64,000 nucleotides of DNA from a bacterium (GTDB taxonomy: Bacteria > CLD3 > SB21), in NCBI GenBank assembly GCA_013360215.1, contig JABWCP010000016.1, forward strand, positions 1-64,000, read 5' to 3'. Below the pieces are notes generated by a model. The model was not told where the DNA came from, made no database searches, and was given only the letters and a program-made list of their open reading frames with translations. Numbering within the stretch: the stretch's first letter is position 1; every line of letters starts with the position of its first letter. A program made the position numbers and the translations under genes. This document shows positions 15,032 through 24,994 of this stretch, piece by piece.

Positions 15032-16372
15032 TTATACCAAACCTTGATCCATCATAGCGTTAGCGACTTTTAAGAATCCGGCAATATTTCCTCCAACCAC
15101 ATAGTTACCCGGGTGACCGTATTCTTTTGCTGTATGCAATGACGTATCGTGTATACTCTTCATGATACCACGCAGACGTTGATCCACCTCTTCAGCGGAC
15201 CACGGCAACCGCATACTGTTTTGTGTCATTTCCAGACCGGATGTTGCTACACCGCCGGCATTGGAAGCTTTACCGGGTGAAAACAGAATACCGGCTTGTT
15301 TGAACACTTCGTAGGCATCCAGAGTACTCGGCATATTAGCGCCTTCGCAAACGCAGATACATCCGTTTTTTACAAGCTCTTTGGCGTCTTCGACGCCAAG
15401 TTCATTTTGTGTAGCGCATGGTACGGCAACATCCACTTTTACACTCCATGGACGTTTGCCGGCATGATACTCTACTTTGAACTCATCAGCGTAATCTTTG
15501 ACGCGGTCTTTACCGCTTGCACGCATTTTGAGCATATAATTTATTTTTTCACCTTGAATGCCGTCTTTGTCATATACGAAACCATCGGGACCTGAAATAG
15601 TAACTACTTTGCCGCCCAATTCCGAAATTTTAAGTGCCGCACCCCAAGCCACATTGCCAAATCCCGATACGGCAAAGGTCAACCCTTTAATGTCTTTACC
15701 TTTGGTGCGCAGCATTTCTTGTGCAAAATAGGTAACGCCAAATCCTGTAGCTTCCGGACGAATCAAAGAACCGCCCCAGTTGATACCTTTACCCGTGAGA
15801 ACACCGGTAAATTCATTTTTCAGCCTCTTATATTGACCAAAAAGAAATCCGATTTCGCGACCACCGACGCCGATATCCCCTGCGGGAACATCCAGATCGG
15901 CACCGATATGTCTGTACAGTTCCGTCATAAAACTTTGGCAAAAGCGCATCACTTCGTTATCACTTTTTCCTTTGGGATCAAAATCCGAACCGCCTTTTCC
16001 GCCGCCCATGGGCAGCGTAGTTAGGCTATTTTTGAAAACCTGTTCAAAAGCCAAAAACTTTAAAATCCCGAGATTGACGGACGGGTGAAAACGTAAACCA
16101 CCCTTATACGGCCCGATAGCGCTGTTCATTTGCACGCGAAAGCCGCGATTGATATGTATTTCTCCCTGGTCGTCTTGCCAAGGAACACGAAACATGACTA
16201 CACGTTCCGGTTCGACCATACGCTCTAATATTTTAGCCGTACGATATTCCGGATGACGGTCTAATACCGGTTCTAATGATTCGGCCACTTCTTGGACTGC
16301 TTGATGAAATTCCGGCTCCGCCGGATTTTTGGCTTTAACTTGCGCCAAAACCGATTTGACGTAGTCTGACAT
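15032..16372 (-). CDS. gdhA: Glutamate dehydrogenase (hexameric, probably NADP-dependent)
   Basis: This 446-residue enzyme interconverts 2-oxoglutarate plus ammonium and glutamate. The size matches the small hexameric class. Landmarks are the substrate-site segment YKGGLRFHPSVN near residue 88, the catalytic-Lys loop LPMGGGKGGSDFDP near residue 120, PAGDIGVGGREIGFL near 160, the Rossmann motif GFGNVAWGAA near 237, and CEGANMPST near 343. Coenzyme choice cannot be proved from the sequence; the resemblance to biosynthetic GDH favours NADP. A purine-rich site (AGGTAGAGG) lies upstream of the ATG. It stands alone, with a 596-bp non-coding gap before the next gene. Confidence 0.95.
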   Translation of the reverse strand: MSDYVKSVLAQVKAKNPAEPEFHQAVQEVAESLEPVLDRHPEYRTAKILERMVEPERVVMFRVPWQDDQGEIHINRGFRVQMNSAIGPYKGGLRFHPSVNLGILKFLAFEQVFKNSLTTLPMGGGKGGSDFDPKGKSDNEVMRFCQSFMTELYRHIGADLDVPAGDIGVGGREIGFLFGQYKRLKNEFTGVLTGKGINWGGSLIRPEATGFGVTYFAQEMLRTKGKDIKGLTFAVSGFGNVAWGAALKISELGGKVVTISGPDGFVYDKDGIQGEKINYMLKMRASGKDRVKDYADEFKVEYHAGKRPWSVKVDVAVPCATQNELGVEDAKELVKNGCICVCEGANMPSTLDAYEVFKQAGILFSPGKASNAGGVATSGLEMTQNSMRLPWSAEEVDQRLRGIMKSIHDTSLHTAKEYGHPGNYVVGGNIAGFLKVANAMMDQGLV

Positions 16373-16915
16373 ACTATGCCTCTACCTGGATTAATTAAAA
16401 CAAATTTTATTCATTTCCGCGCAAATCTCGTTATTTATACTCTGAAAGTCAATATTTTTGGAATGTTATCTGGCGTGAGAGACTCTAGTTACCCCCATAT
16501 TTCGCTAAATTAATTTGGCTTGTGATTGGAATAAATATAGGCCTGCAACTTTATGTTTTAAAACACTCACTTATAGTATTATGGCGTGTAAGTTTGACCG
16601 CATACTTTTGGTTTCCGCTAATTTATGAATATATGTGAGATCTATCCCACATGGAGAGGTCAGCAATATCTTTTAGTTAAATTATTTTTAATTGGGCTAA
16701 AGAAGAACATGCTACATTGTAGCCAATAGGACGAATGCCGATCCTACTATCATGTAGGCATTATTTAAAGAGTGCTCCTTATCGACCAATATACGTACCC
16801 ACCCTTATCCCGAAAGCAGTAAAATAGTTCGCTCGTGCCTGTAGGATTTTCTGGTGAGCATGTAAAGCTTTCCATATTTAGTTGTTGCCCATTAATTGTT
16901 CTCCTATGAATTTTC
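16373..16915. other. Non-coding gap with three inverted repeats; possible regulatory RNA or gdhA control region
   Basis: No convincing gene is present; the longest open frames have no family resemblance. Three inverted repeats stand out. ATGTG-a-GAT/ATC-c-CACAT (16633-16652) could be an operator. ATTGGgCTA/TAGCCAAT (16691-16727) also contains the palindrome GCTACATTGTAGC. AATGCC/GGCATT (16734-16762) contains an inner TAC/GTA pairing. The last two follow each other as hairpins with a short AT-rich tail, like a small RNA, but neither has a proper T-run. A strong promoter for gdhA was not recognised. Confidence 0.3.
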
Positions 16916-16949
16916 CAAAAAAAAACCCTTCCTCGATGAGGAAGGGTTC
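16914..16949 (-). terminator. Intrinsic terminator of the receptor/secreted-protein/PorV cluster
   Basis: On the minus strand an 11-bp stem AACCCTTCCTC/GAGGAAGGGTT with a three-base loop is followed by an unbroken T-run. It lies about 20 bp past the PorV-like stop and closes the cluster. Confidence 0.92.
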
Positions 16950-16968
16950 TTGTCAAAGGAAGATATTC

Positions 16969-18000
16969 TTAGAATTTAAACCCGACGGAAAAACGATGTG
17001 TTCCGCCAAGAATTCCCATATTCAAATAACCGTAATCAACAGTAGCTCCAAAGCTGTCGTTGAATTTATAATCAACACCAGCGCCCATAGTCAAACCGCT
17101 CATACCAGCATCGCTACCGGTATTATAGTCACGGTCTTTTTTCAATGTCGAAGTGTAGCCTGCGCGAGCAAAAAACATATTTTGGAATCCATATTCCAAT
17201 CCAAAATTTGTACGGCTGGCTTGAAAACTGTTAATATTTTGCTCTAACATACCCGTAATCGAATTCTGTTCGTTACGCATCAAATCCATACTGGCACCAA
17301 AATTAACAGAAGCCGGCATATTGAAGAATTCAGACTCATATGCCAAATAAGCCGTTTCGTTCGTCAAAGGATCAACTGTAATGGTTTGTAGGAGACCATC
17401 ACCTTTGTATGATGCTTGAGGGCCAAGGTTGTTTACAACAAAACCTAACTTCAAACCACGGAAATCGGTGTTATAGGTAAAGCCAAAATCAAACGCATAA
17501 TTGCTCGCGCTAACAAGATCAATTTGCGAATTGATAAATTTGACCGTTAAACCGCCGCTTACTCGATCCGTGACTTGTTTGGCAAAAGTTACACCTACGG
17601 AAAGTTCGTAAGGTGCATAATTTCCAATTCCGCCATCAGGATTTGCTTCACTTGTGCGCTGAATATCGCCATAACTCATGTAGTTAATGCTGGCGCCGAT
17701 CACACCTGCATCACCCATGGGAAATGTTATCGCACCGTAGTTTGAAGAAATGCCTGCAAAATGATTCAAATAAGAAAAACTAAATGTCGGCGAAGTAGCT
17801 GCTGACACATTAGCCGGATTCCAATAAATAGCATTGGCACCGGATGTCGTAGTAATGCCCGATTGGCCGAGCGCGACTTCACGTGCGCCCATCGGAACTT
17901 TGAGGAACATAAAGCCGGCCGTACCGCGCTTTTCTTCACCTGCAAAAGCATTGATGGTGTACATCAGTGCCAAAGCTAAGGCTAATATCTTATGTTTCAT
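16969..18000 (-). CDS. PorV/PorQ-family outer membrane beta-barrel protein
   Basis: This 343-residue protein has a signal peptide (cleaved near NAFAG, residue 20) and the conserved N-terminal block AGFMFLKVPMGAREVALGQS followed by ANAIYWNPANVSAA. These mark the PorV/PorQ (FadL-like) family; the rest alternates like a beta-barrel and ends in a terminal Phe (FSVGFKF), the usual BAM signal. PorV homologues shuttle substrates of the type IX secretion system to the attachment complex. Here it sits 71 bp behind a large protein with a sorting-like C-terminus, which fits such a role (inference). I start at ATG 18000 behind AAGGAG; the 22-residue upstream extension has no support. Confidence 0.85.
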   Translation of the reverse strand: MKHKILALALALMYTINAFAGEEKRGTAGFMFLKVPMGAREVALGQSGITTTSGANAIYWNPANVSAATSPTFSFSYLNHFAGISSNYGAITFPMGDAGVIGASINYMSYGDIQRTSEANPDGGIGNYAPYELSVGVTFAKQVTDRVSGGLTVKFINSQIDLVSASNYAFDFGFTYNTDFRGLKLGFVVNNLGPQASYKGDGLLQTITVDPLTNETAYLAYESEFFNMPASVNFGASMDLMRNEQNSITGMLEQNINSFQASRTNFGLEYGFQNMFFARAGYTSTLKKDRDYNTGSDAGMSGLTMGAGVDYKFNDSFGATVDYGYLNMGILGGTHRFSVGFKF

Positions 18001-18071
18001 ACTTTCTCCTTTTGTGATTAGTAGTCCCGCCGACAATGTCGGCGGGGTTACTTTAAACTGCTTCAATACGA

Positions 18072-21000
18072 TTATCGAATATCCGGACCGCTAATCGTAT
18101 ATTTCTCCATGATGACAGCAAATTTCACTGTCTTCTTACCATATCCAGGAGCGTCAACTAACGCAATATACATTCCGCTTGCAACACCATCACCGGTTTC
18201 GTTCAGCAGATCCCATATTTCTGTGCTGGTTTGGGCTGCTGTCGCATCGAAAGTGATATCCAACGGATTGGTATTTAAACGATCGTTGTTGGAACCTGCA
18301 GTATGACGCAACGTGCGCACAAGGTCACCGGCGACAGTAAATATACGGATCGTACATGTACCCGGCAGACCTGTGAATTTGACGCGTTTGTCAAATAAGC
18401 TAGCCTGGTATGTCGAACGGCCGTAGTAAGGATTAGGTACTACAAGAATACCATCCATACCTTTTTTCTTTGCACTGGATGTCGTAGCCGTTTTACCAGC
18501 CGTCGTAGAATAAGTGTATGTATCCGACGGTGTAAGTACGTGATTTACACGGAATTTGAACGTACCATTATCAATCCAGTTGGAGAAGATATTATGACGT
18601 TCTGCTGCCGTGATAGCCGTTCCACCATCTGAGCCGGCACCGCGAGCCGTGACATATAAGCCATGTAACGTCGCCGCATCGGCATCCGGCGCTGAAGAAA
18701 CTGCGTCACCACGATATCCCATCCACATGACAGCGTAGGAAACTTTATCATATGGCGCAGTATAAAAGCCCAGAGCGCGCGTACCGCCGCTATAGGAGTT
18801 GGTGTCAAAGTATGTATAGTTAAAGCGACCGACACCACCTGAAGTGTAAGAATTAACACCGTCCATTGTCCAAGCATCGAATGTATCACGATCGCGGAAG
18901 TTCACTTCGATTTGACGCGGAGCGGTATTACCGTCTGTTTCATCCACTTCGAACACGGAGAAAGGAGCCAACGTAGTATCATTAGAAGCCGCGGTGGAAC
19001 CTGTGCCGTGTTTGTAAATGACCTGCCATCCCGAAGGATCGCGGCTCATCACGATATCAAAGTCACGACGATCCGGTATCTCAACGCCACCGATACCCCA
19101 GAATTCTTCAGTAAACTCAATAACTCCACCAAATTCGGTAAGCCCGCCGGGACCTGACCACCAGCGAGTTTCTTTTCCTAATCCTGTGCGATAAGCACCG
19201 TATTCGTATGAAGAACTCTTCCAACCGCTGGCATCTGTTACTTTGATCATAACGCCATCAACGATGCCGAATTCTTCCTGATCCGGATGACCCGCTTGGG
19301 CAATCGTTGTGTTAAATAAGCGATCATCGTACACATAGTCGCTATCATTAGGAGCGGTCTTATCCGGATTATAAACTCCATTATTATCCACATCCACGTA
19401 CGTATCGGGATTGTCCACAAGATTTGAAAAAGCAACCGTCTGATTCGTTGTCGTATTGATCACGCGATACGCGAGTGTTCCTTCGGCGATACCATGGAGC
19501 GGTTTGCCATCCGCCGAATCATTGGTTGTAAACATTTCGATACGGTAGTTATTACCAGTCACTGCACCGGGATTGACCACTTCGATTTCGACAACGCCGT
19601 CGCTTGGTCCTGCGTGTGTAAGCGTTGAAACTGAACCGTTAAAGTCGTTTCCTGCCACGGCCGCCATCGGCGTAACGGCGGTCACATTGGAGCCCGTTGA
19701 GGTCTCAAGTGAACGCGGCACAACCGCAAACGGGTAAGGTACATTACCCATCAAAGGATCATTAATTAAAACATTGGCTATAGCAATGTAAGGCTGAGCA
19801 TCATATGCCGTAACAGAATAATAATATGTCGTAAGATTGGTTACTTCTTCATCTACATAGCTATAACGCAAACCATTATCAGTGCCCAGGATTATTTCAC
19901 GGCTTGAGAGGGTACCATTGGCATCAAAATACAGCTCCCGAATTCCCGTGATACCGTTATTATCATCATATTGCGCGAGCTGCGTAAAGGAGCCGGGTAA
20001 ACCGGTCAAACTGCGATATACGCGATATCCTTCGAAGTCCATCACACGATAATCTGCGGTATATGGGGTTTCTGGATTCGTGGTACGTATATAGGCTTTA
20101 TTGGGATCGCCGAAATGATCTTCGGAATATTCCGAATTATTTTTCCAAGTTACAACTACTTTTCCGTCCAAACCGGCCAAGGACATTAGAGGTACATCCG
20201 GCGCTGACGGCGCTGCCAAATCCGCATCAAAAATAGTCTGGATCAAGTCATCCGTAGCAAACATTTTAGCTACGGCATTAAGGTTATCTACCGTACTGTT
20301 GGTACGATTTACATTAGCACCGACCACACCGGCCCAAACTTCCTGACGTGCACCGGCAACCACTTCAAACGGGCCTACACCGTGTAGAATACGTTTATCC
20401 GTTGGATTCGCATCAAGGGGGCCGGTCTGCGAAACAGGATCACCAGGGAAGAACCAACCACCATACGAATTTGGGCTAACTGATCCGGCATTAGTCAAGC
20501 CTCTTAATAAGTTATAACGTTCCGTGTTATTATTAGGATCGCCATTGTTATTGTACGTATTAAGCGTCGTAGCGCCAAGCCAAATCGAATCGCCACCTAA
20601 TGTGCGACTAGCTACTAAACCAATATTTTCATCAATAACTTTCACTTTTTTATGACCAGCGTTTTTGACAGCCAAAAAAGGCGAAACACTTGCCGCAGAA
20701 ACTACAGGACCCTGGAAGAAATCAAAACCAACGGCCGAATGAGCATCACTTTCATCAACATTGTATACGAAGCCCAAACCGCGTGAAGAGTCGGAACCGA
20801 TTAAATCGTTGCCCGAATTATCCACATCGGCATCCATCCACAGACCCAAATAAGAATTCGGATAATTTGTGTTGGTTTTGTTGTCAAATATGAACTTCAA
20901 AAAGACGCCATCGCCCGCATCACCGCGATCGGCTAATACGATGGATTCGAGGGTAATTTGAATACCAAGACCGGCATAGGGACTGGAGGTTGTACCTTCC

Positions 21001-21614
21001 TGGCTCAGTGTGGTATCCAAATCATTGAAAACAGCCCACGTAATGCCTACACCGCCAGAGGAATATAAGTAGGGATCACCTGATGAAGTTTTATCACCAG
21101 GCCATGCTAGCCAATCCGCATTGTTTTCACTGGAGGCGTCTCCAGATTTCTCGTCAATATAGTATACTTTATATTCAGGAAGCAGCGGATCCGCAGCTGT
21201 CAACTGTTCAAATGGAACGTTGGAGTTCGTGATCGGACCAGGTTGAAACTCCGTTCCAAACTGAGTCTCAGACACAACCGGTACACCATTCTTGATAGTA
21301 CCCAACCATGCACCGGCTGCGAACACGATGGTGACATTACTTCCCTGAGGGAATTCGCCTCCTGCGTTATTACCATTTTCGTCGGCATCCGGCGAATCAT
21401 ACATAAAGGAACCTTGATTACGCATTACGTAATTCCAATTCGTTCCTTTACGTTTAACAAATATAATGTCCACAATATCCGGTTTACGTAATTTCATTTT
21501 AAGACGCGTATTCGCATCTACTTTTGCAATACTTGCAGTATTCATCGTTGCTATTAAGGCGACTACCGCCGCAACGACTACCGCAGGTATTACTATCCAC
21601 TTTTTCATACTCAT
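18072..21614 (-). CDS. Very large secreted protein with fibronectin-like region and type IX-like C-terminal sorting domain
   Basis: This 1180-residue protein has an N-terminal hydrophobic signal (about residues 5-27) and no later membrane segment. Residues 30-450 are rich in Asp/Asn/Gly/Ser with aromatic residues and match no enzyme I recognise. Residues 480-610 look like a fibronectin type III fold (VVTWKNN, FEGYRVYRSL, YYYSVTAYD). From about residue 1053 comes a C-terminal domain with VVPNPYYGRS, TGLPGTCTIRIFTVAGDLVRT and GDGVASGMYIALV. This is the layout of sorting/FlgD-like C-terminal domains of secreted proteins in FCB bacteria. Being placed between a TonB-dependent receptor and a PorV-like barrel, it is probably exported and surface-attached. 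AGGAG lies before ATG 21614. Confidence 0.75.
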   Translation of the reverse strand: MSMKKWIVIPAVVVAAVVALIATMNTASIAKVDANTRLKMKLRKPDIVDIIFVKRKGTNWNYVMRNQGSFMYDSPDADENGNNAGGEFPQGSNVTIVFAAGAWLGTIKNGVPVVSETQFGTEFQPGPITNSNVPFEQLTAADPLLPEYKVYYIDEKSGDASSENNADWLAWPGDKTSSGDPYLYSSGGVGITWAVFNDLDTTLSQEGTTSSPYAGLGIQITLESIVLADRGDAGDGVFLKFIFDNKTNTNYPNSYLGLWMDADVDNSGNDLIGSDSSRGLGFVYNVDESDAHSAVGFDFFQGPVVSAASVSPFLAVKNAGHKKVKVIDENIGLVASRTLGGDSIWLGATTLNTYNNNGDPNNNTERYNLLRGLTNAGSVSPNSYGGWFFPGDPVSQTGPLDANPTDKRILHGVGPFEVVAGARQEVWAGVVGANVNRTNSTVDNLNAVAKMFATDDLIQTIFDADLAAPSAPDVPLMSLAGLDGKVVVTWKNNSEYSEDHFGDPNKAYIRTTNPETPYTADYRVMDFEGYRVYRSLTGLPGSFTQLAQYDDNNGITGIRELYFDANGTLSSREIILGTDNGLRYSYVDEEVTNLTTYYYSVTAYDAQPYIAIANVLINDPLMGNVPYPFAVVPRSLETSTGSNVTAVTPMAAVAGNDFNGSVSTLTHAGPSDGVVEIEVVNPGAVTGNNYRIEMFTTNDSADGKPLHGIAEGTLAYRVINTTTNQTVAFSNLVDNPDTYVDVDNNGVYNPDKTAPNDSDYVYDDRLFNTTIAQAGHPDQEEFGIVDGVMIKVTDASGWKSSSYEYGAYRTGLGKETRWWSGPGGLTEFGGVIEFTEEFWGIGGVEIPDRRDFDIVMSRDPSGWQVIYKHGTGSTAASNDTTLAPFSVFEVDETDGNTAPRQIEVNFRDRDTFDAWTMDGVNSYTSGGVGRFNYTYFDTNSYSGGTRALGFYTAPYDKVSYAVMWMGYRGDAVSSAPDADAATLHGLYVTARGAGSDGGTAITAAERHNIFSNWIDNGTFKFRVNHVLTPSDTYTYSTTAGKTATTSSAKKKGMDGILVVPNPYYGRSTYQASLFDKRVKFTGLPGTCTIRIFTVAGDLVRTLRHTAGSNNDRLNTNPLDITFDATAAQTSTEIWDLLNETGDGVASGMYIALVDAPGYGKKTVKFAVIMEKYTISGPDIR

Positions 21615-21657
21615 TGTATAACTCCTGTATTTGATAACTATCTTCGCTTGTAATATA

Positions 21658-21685
21658 GAGGGTGCTTTCGGATGAAAGCACCCTC
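21658..21685 (-). promoter_or_regulatory. Intercistronic 12-bp hairpin without T-run
   Basis: A perfect 12-bp inverted repeat GAGGGTGCTTTC/GAAAGCACCCTC with a 4-base loop lies 12 bp after the TonB-receptor stop and 44 bp before the next start. On the transcribed strand it is followed by TATATTAC rather than a T-run. It is more likely a partial attenuator or a 3'-end stabiliser setting the receptor above the downstream genes than a full terminator (inference). Confidence 0.6.
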
Positions 21686-21696
21686 CGGATCATACA

Positions 21697-24633
21697 TTAG
21701 AAATTGAAGATAACGCCAAGACGTGCTTGACGGGGTGTATCCCAACTAAAGCCATCATGATGATTGACATCATATTGTGGCAATCTACGTGCTTTTTCTA
21801 CTTTTGAATAGTCGTTCCATTCAGGCGAATTGATAAAACCTGAATCATCAGCACGACCACTACTTGCAAATACCGTGTTCACGTTTTTACGATCAAGAAG
21901 GTTTAACACTTGGACGTAAAGATTGACATTCATGTTCTCATTGATATAAAACGTCTTATCCGCTTTCATATCAATGCGGAATGTCCACGGTGAGCTTTGT
22001 GAATTACGGCGTGCTGTAGCATTACCTGCCGGTACACCAGTTTGCTGGATCGCTACTACCGTCGTCGGAGTATACGGGAAACCACTACCAGCGGACACGA
22101 GGAAGTTTAGTCCTGCATTCTCAATGATATTCATACCTCCTACGGACGGGCCCTCACCTTTACCATTACGCACATCTACATTGGCATTAATGTTGTGACG
22201 TTGATCAAAATTCAAAGGGGCATTAAAACGGGCCGTGTTGAATCCAAGCCAGGAAGCACGGAAATTAGAATTTGTTCCCGAACCTGACCCTGTAGCTGTC
22301 TGCAGAGTATAAGCCAAACGACCGGAGAATTTACCTATACGACGGGCCTCAAGTGAAATATTCACGCCCTGTATAACGCCGGCATCCTCGTTATCATAGA
22401 TGATTAATCCATTGGGTATCGAAGTGATCGGGCTTGAATTCACAAGATCCGTAATATCCTTGTAGTATGCTCCGACGTCAAGTGCTACCTTATCACTCAA
22501 CGCACGGCGAAGTCCGACTTCATATTGTGTGCTCTTTTCAGCTTGAAGATTGGGATTTCCCAATGTCGTTGCAAACGGAGCATTTAACGATTGTTTTTCG
22601 AGAAATGCCGGGGAAACATACAAATCTTGCAAATTTGGCTGTTGGAAGAATCTACCATAGCTCATACGGAACTGCGTTTTTTCAGAAATCGGGAAGCTGA
22701 TCGAAAAACGCGGAGAAATACGATGGTCTGTCTTAGCTGAAGTATAGTCTTCTGAGCCTAAAACTTGATCAGCACCGGTAGGATTACCTAGATCTTTAAC
22801 ACGTTTCACACCGGGGTTAAACGCGTCATAACGAATACCAGCACGCAATACTAATCCTTCGTATTCTAGTTTGTCTTGAACAAACGTCGAGAAACTTGTC
22901 GGATGCGGAGGTCCCATAATCGGAGTTTCCGCATTTAGATTATCAGAATTAACCTTCTTAAATTTGATTTTGCCAGATGAAGTGACATAGCCTTTGTATC
23001 CGATGTTATCATTGGAACCTGTAACCGGATTGTCAATATCAAGGATATTCAAATAACGAATCGTGTGATAAAAATAATCCGCACCAATTTTGATCTGATT
23101 GTGCTTATCCAATTGGTTGGTATAGTTGGCTTTGAACGCAATATACTGGTCATCATCACGACGATAATTGAGTATGCCGTTATTCGGATCAAAAAGGAGA
23201 TTATCCGCTTCGTACGTTCTAAAACCTGTTGAACCTTTTTGACGATCCGCATATTCACCCACATTATCAAACTCAAGAAAATCATTCATGAGCTTACGGG
23301 TATTGGAAAAATAGTTGATCCCCAAATCAAAAAAGCTGTTTTGATCCATAGTATAGGTTGCTATAGTACCTACGTTTAGGTTTTGAATCTCACGGCGAAG
23401 ATTGTCGGCGAGAGACAACGTTCTGGCAACCGTATTGCTACGGCGGACCGTATTACTATAATTACCCGATACGTCAATTCGCAGTTTGTTCGGCATTACG
23501 TCAAAGGTTAACTTGGCTTGAAGGTTTGTTCCTCTATCGGAATTAATACCCGCGCCGGAAAGACCGTCAGGACGTGCACCTTTTTTATATTTTACATTGC
23601 CGTTTTTGTCAGTTTTCCAAATAACGGTATCAATCGGTACTTTAGGCGTACTACTAGGCGTATCACCATCACCATCATGGTCATACAAACGGGCACCTTT
23701 TTCAAGTTCAAACTCAGGATAGCCCCAAACACTAGGTTCCGCATCATCTATTTCACGCACTTCACCGGAAACAAAGAACCGAATCATGTTATTATTCGGA
23801 ATCAACGGTCCACCGAAACCCGCACTCAACACTTTATAACCATAGGTTTCCGCAATACCGAGACCGGCCGGATCACCGACAGCTTCGATATTACCGCTAT
23901 AACGTTGCGAGCCTGATTTCGTTGTCACTTGAATAATACCCGATTGATTACGTCCGTATTCCGCATCAAAACCACCAGTAATCACTTGCACTTCTTCCAC
24001 GGCACCCGAAGGTACATTGGCATTGGAAGTACCGGTCAAAAGGTTGTTTTGTTGGAAACCGTCCATATATACACCGGTTTCAGACGAACGACCGCCGCGA
24101 ACATTGACATTGGCAGTACCACCGTCAAGGTTACGGGTATTGCTGACCACGATACCGACGCCAAGGTTAGCCGCCGCCTGGAAACCACGAACCGGCAGGT
24201 TCTTGATTTCTTCAGCCGTCGTAACGGACATCGTCATGGTTTGATCTTTTTGGATCAAAGGACGCTCGGCAACAACTACCTGCTCTTCGCCAGATACCGA
24301 CGTAGCAGAAATTTCGAAGTCCAAACGTGTCGTAAAGTCCGGAATCACACGGACGTTTTGTTTGGTCAACTTCGTGTAACCGATCATGCTTGTGGCCACC
24401 GTATAAACACCGGCGGGAACGTTGAGGATCGTGTACTCACCTTTGGCGTTGGTCGTTGCGCCCATGGAAGTACCCTCGATCAGGATATTCACACCCGGAA
24501 GTGCGTCACCCGATTCCTTGTCTTTTACCACACCGGTGATCTTGCCCGTATTACCTGCAAACAGGTACATCGGAAGCAAGAACACCATTGTTGCCACCAG
24601 CAACAATCGTTTTAGTCTCGTACTACCAGACAT
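21697..24633 (-). CDS. TonB-dependent outer membrane receptor with CarboxypepD_reg-like domain
   Basis: From ATG 24633 the 978-residue protein has a signal peptide (to about residue 26). A CarboxypepD_reg-like domain follows (GKITGVVKDKESGDALPGVN, then TTNAKGEYTILNVPAGVYTV). Next come the plug domain with NVNVRGGRSSETGVYMDGF and the segment ITGGFDAEYGRNQSGIIQVT, and a long 22-strand-type barrel ending LGVIFNF. Such receptors import large or scarce ligands using TonB energy; the ligand here is unknown. No SusD-like partner is beside it; the neighbour is the 1180-residue secreted protein. An in-frame ATG at 24717, also with a strong GGAGG site, would add 28 residues before the signal peptide. 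Confidence 0.92.
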   Translation of the reverse strand: MSGSTRLKRLLLVATMVFLLPMYLFAGNTGKITGVVKDKESGDALPGVNILIEGTSMGATTNAKGEYTILNVPAGVYTVATSMIGYTKLTKQNVRVIPDFTTRLDFEISATSVSGEEQVVVAERPLIQKDQTMTMSVTTAEEIKNLPVRGFQAAANLGVGIVVSNTRNLDGGTANVNVRGGRSSETGVYMDGFQQNNLLTGTSNANVPSGAVEEVQVITGGFDAEYGRNQSGIIQVTTKSGSQRYSGNIEAVGDPAGLGIAETYGYKVLSAGFGGPLIPNNNMIRFFVSGEVREIDDAEPSVWGYPEFELEKGARLYDHDGDGDTPSSTPKVPIDTVIWKTDKNGNVKYKKGARPDGLSGAGINSDRGTNLQAKLTFDVMPNKLRIDVSGNYSNTVRRSNTVARTLSLADNLRREIQNLNVGTIATYTMDQNSFFDLGINYFSNTRKLMNDFLEFDNVGEYADRQKGSTGFRTYEADNLLFDPNNGILNYRRDDDQYIAFKANYTNQLDKHNQIKIGADYFYHTIRYLNILDIDNPVTGSNDNIGYKGYVTSSGKIKFKKVNSDNLNAETPIMGPPHPTSFSTFVQDKLEYEGLVLRAGIRYDAFNPGVKRVKDLGNPTGADQVLGSEDYTSAKTDHRISPRFSISFPISEKTQFRMSYGRFFQQPNLQDLYVSPAFLEKQSLNAPFATTLGNPNLQAEKSTQYEVGLRRALSDKVALDVGAYYKDITDLVNSSPITSIPNGLIIYDNEDAGVIQGVNISLEARRIGKFSGRLAYTLQTATGSGSGTNSNFRASWLGFNTARFNAPLNFDQRHNINANVDVRNGKGEGPSVGGMNIIENAGLNFLVSAGSGFPYTPTTVVAIQQTGVPAGNATARRNSQSSPWTFRIDMKADKTFYINENMNVNLYVQVLNLLDRKNVNTVFASSGRADDSGFINSPEWNDYSKVEKARRLPQYDVNHHDGFSWDTPRQARLGVIFNF

Positions 24634-24988
24634 AATGTCCTCCTTCTGTTGGTTATTAAGAGCGTGTACGATGAATGAATTTTTTTCGATAAGTTTAGTA
24701 ATCATATCTTTTCTCATTTACCTCCTTTGTAAATGCACATAGATAAGAAATGTGTTTTTCCGACTTGACATCTGCTTCTGAGATTAATTCGACCTACCCT
24801 TTCGTTTTTTTGTGAAAGAATCAGCACTACGGTTACAAGCGTGCCGCCCTCTCCTTCACATCATACTCAAGGATACTGCTTTCAGAGAACAGTTTTAAGA
24901 GAACGTTATTAAAAAGATTTGTTTACAACCCGGCAACAAGCTTTTTGAAAAGACTAGGGACACTTATTGCACAAGATAAGGTTTTACA
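24634..24988 (-). promoter_or_regulatory. Long leader of the TonB-receptor mRNA with two ribosome sites
   Basis: The predicted transcript starts near 24988, leaving about 355 nt before ATG 24633. It contains a 9-bp inverted repeat TGTGAAGGA/TCTTTCACA (24811-24819 with 24852-24860, one G-U pair) enclosing a second small stem GCAC/GTGC. It also contains two GGAGG sites, one 3 bases before ATG 24717 and one 5 bases before ATG 24633, in the same frame. A long leader on a receptor gene suggests post-transcriptional control, but I recognise no known riboswitch. Confidence 0.4.
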
Positions 24989-24994
24989 ATAAAC

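Noticed and set aside
16765-16956. A 63-codon minus-strand frame in the gap before gdhA
   Set aside because: It runs into the terminator of the PorV-like gene, has no ribosome site and no recognisable motif.
23929-24615. A 228-codon open frame on the plus strand across the TonB receptor
   Set aside because: It is the antisense shadow of the receptor's N-terminal region; the receptor frame has clear domains and a ribosome site, the shadow has neither.
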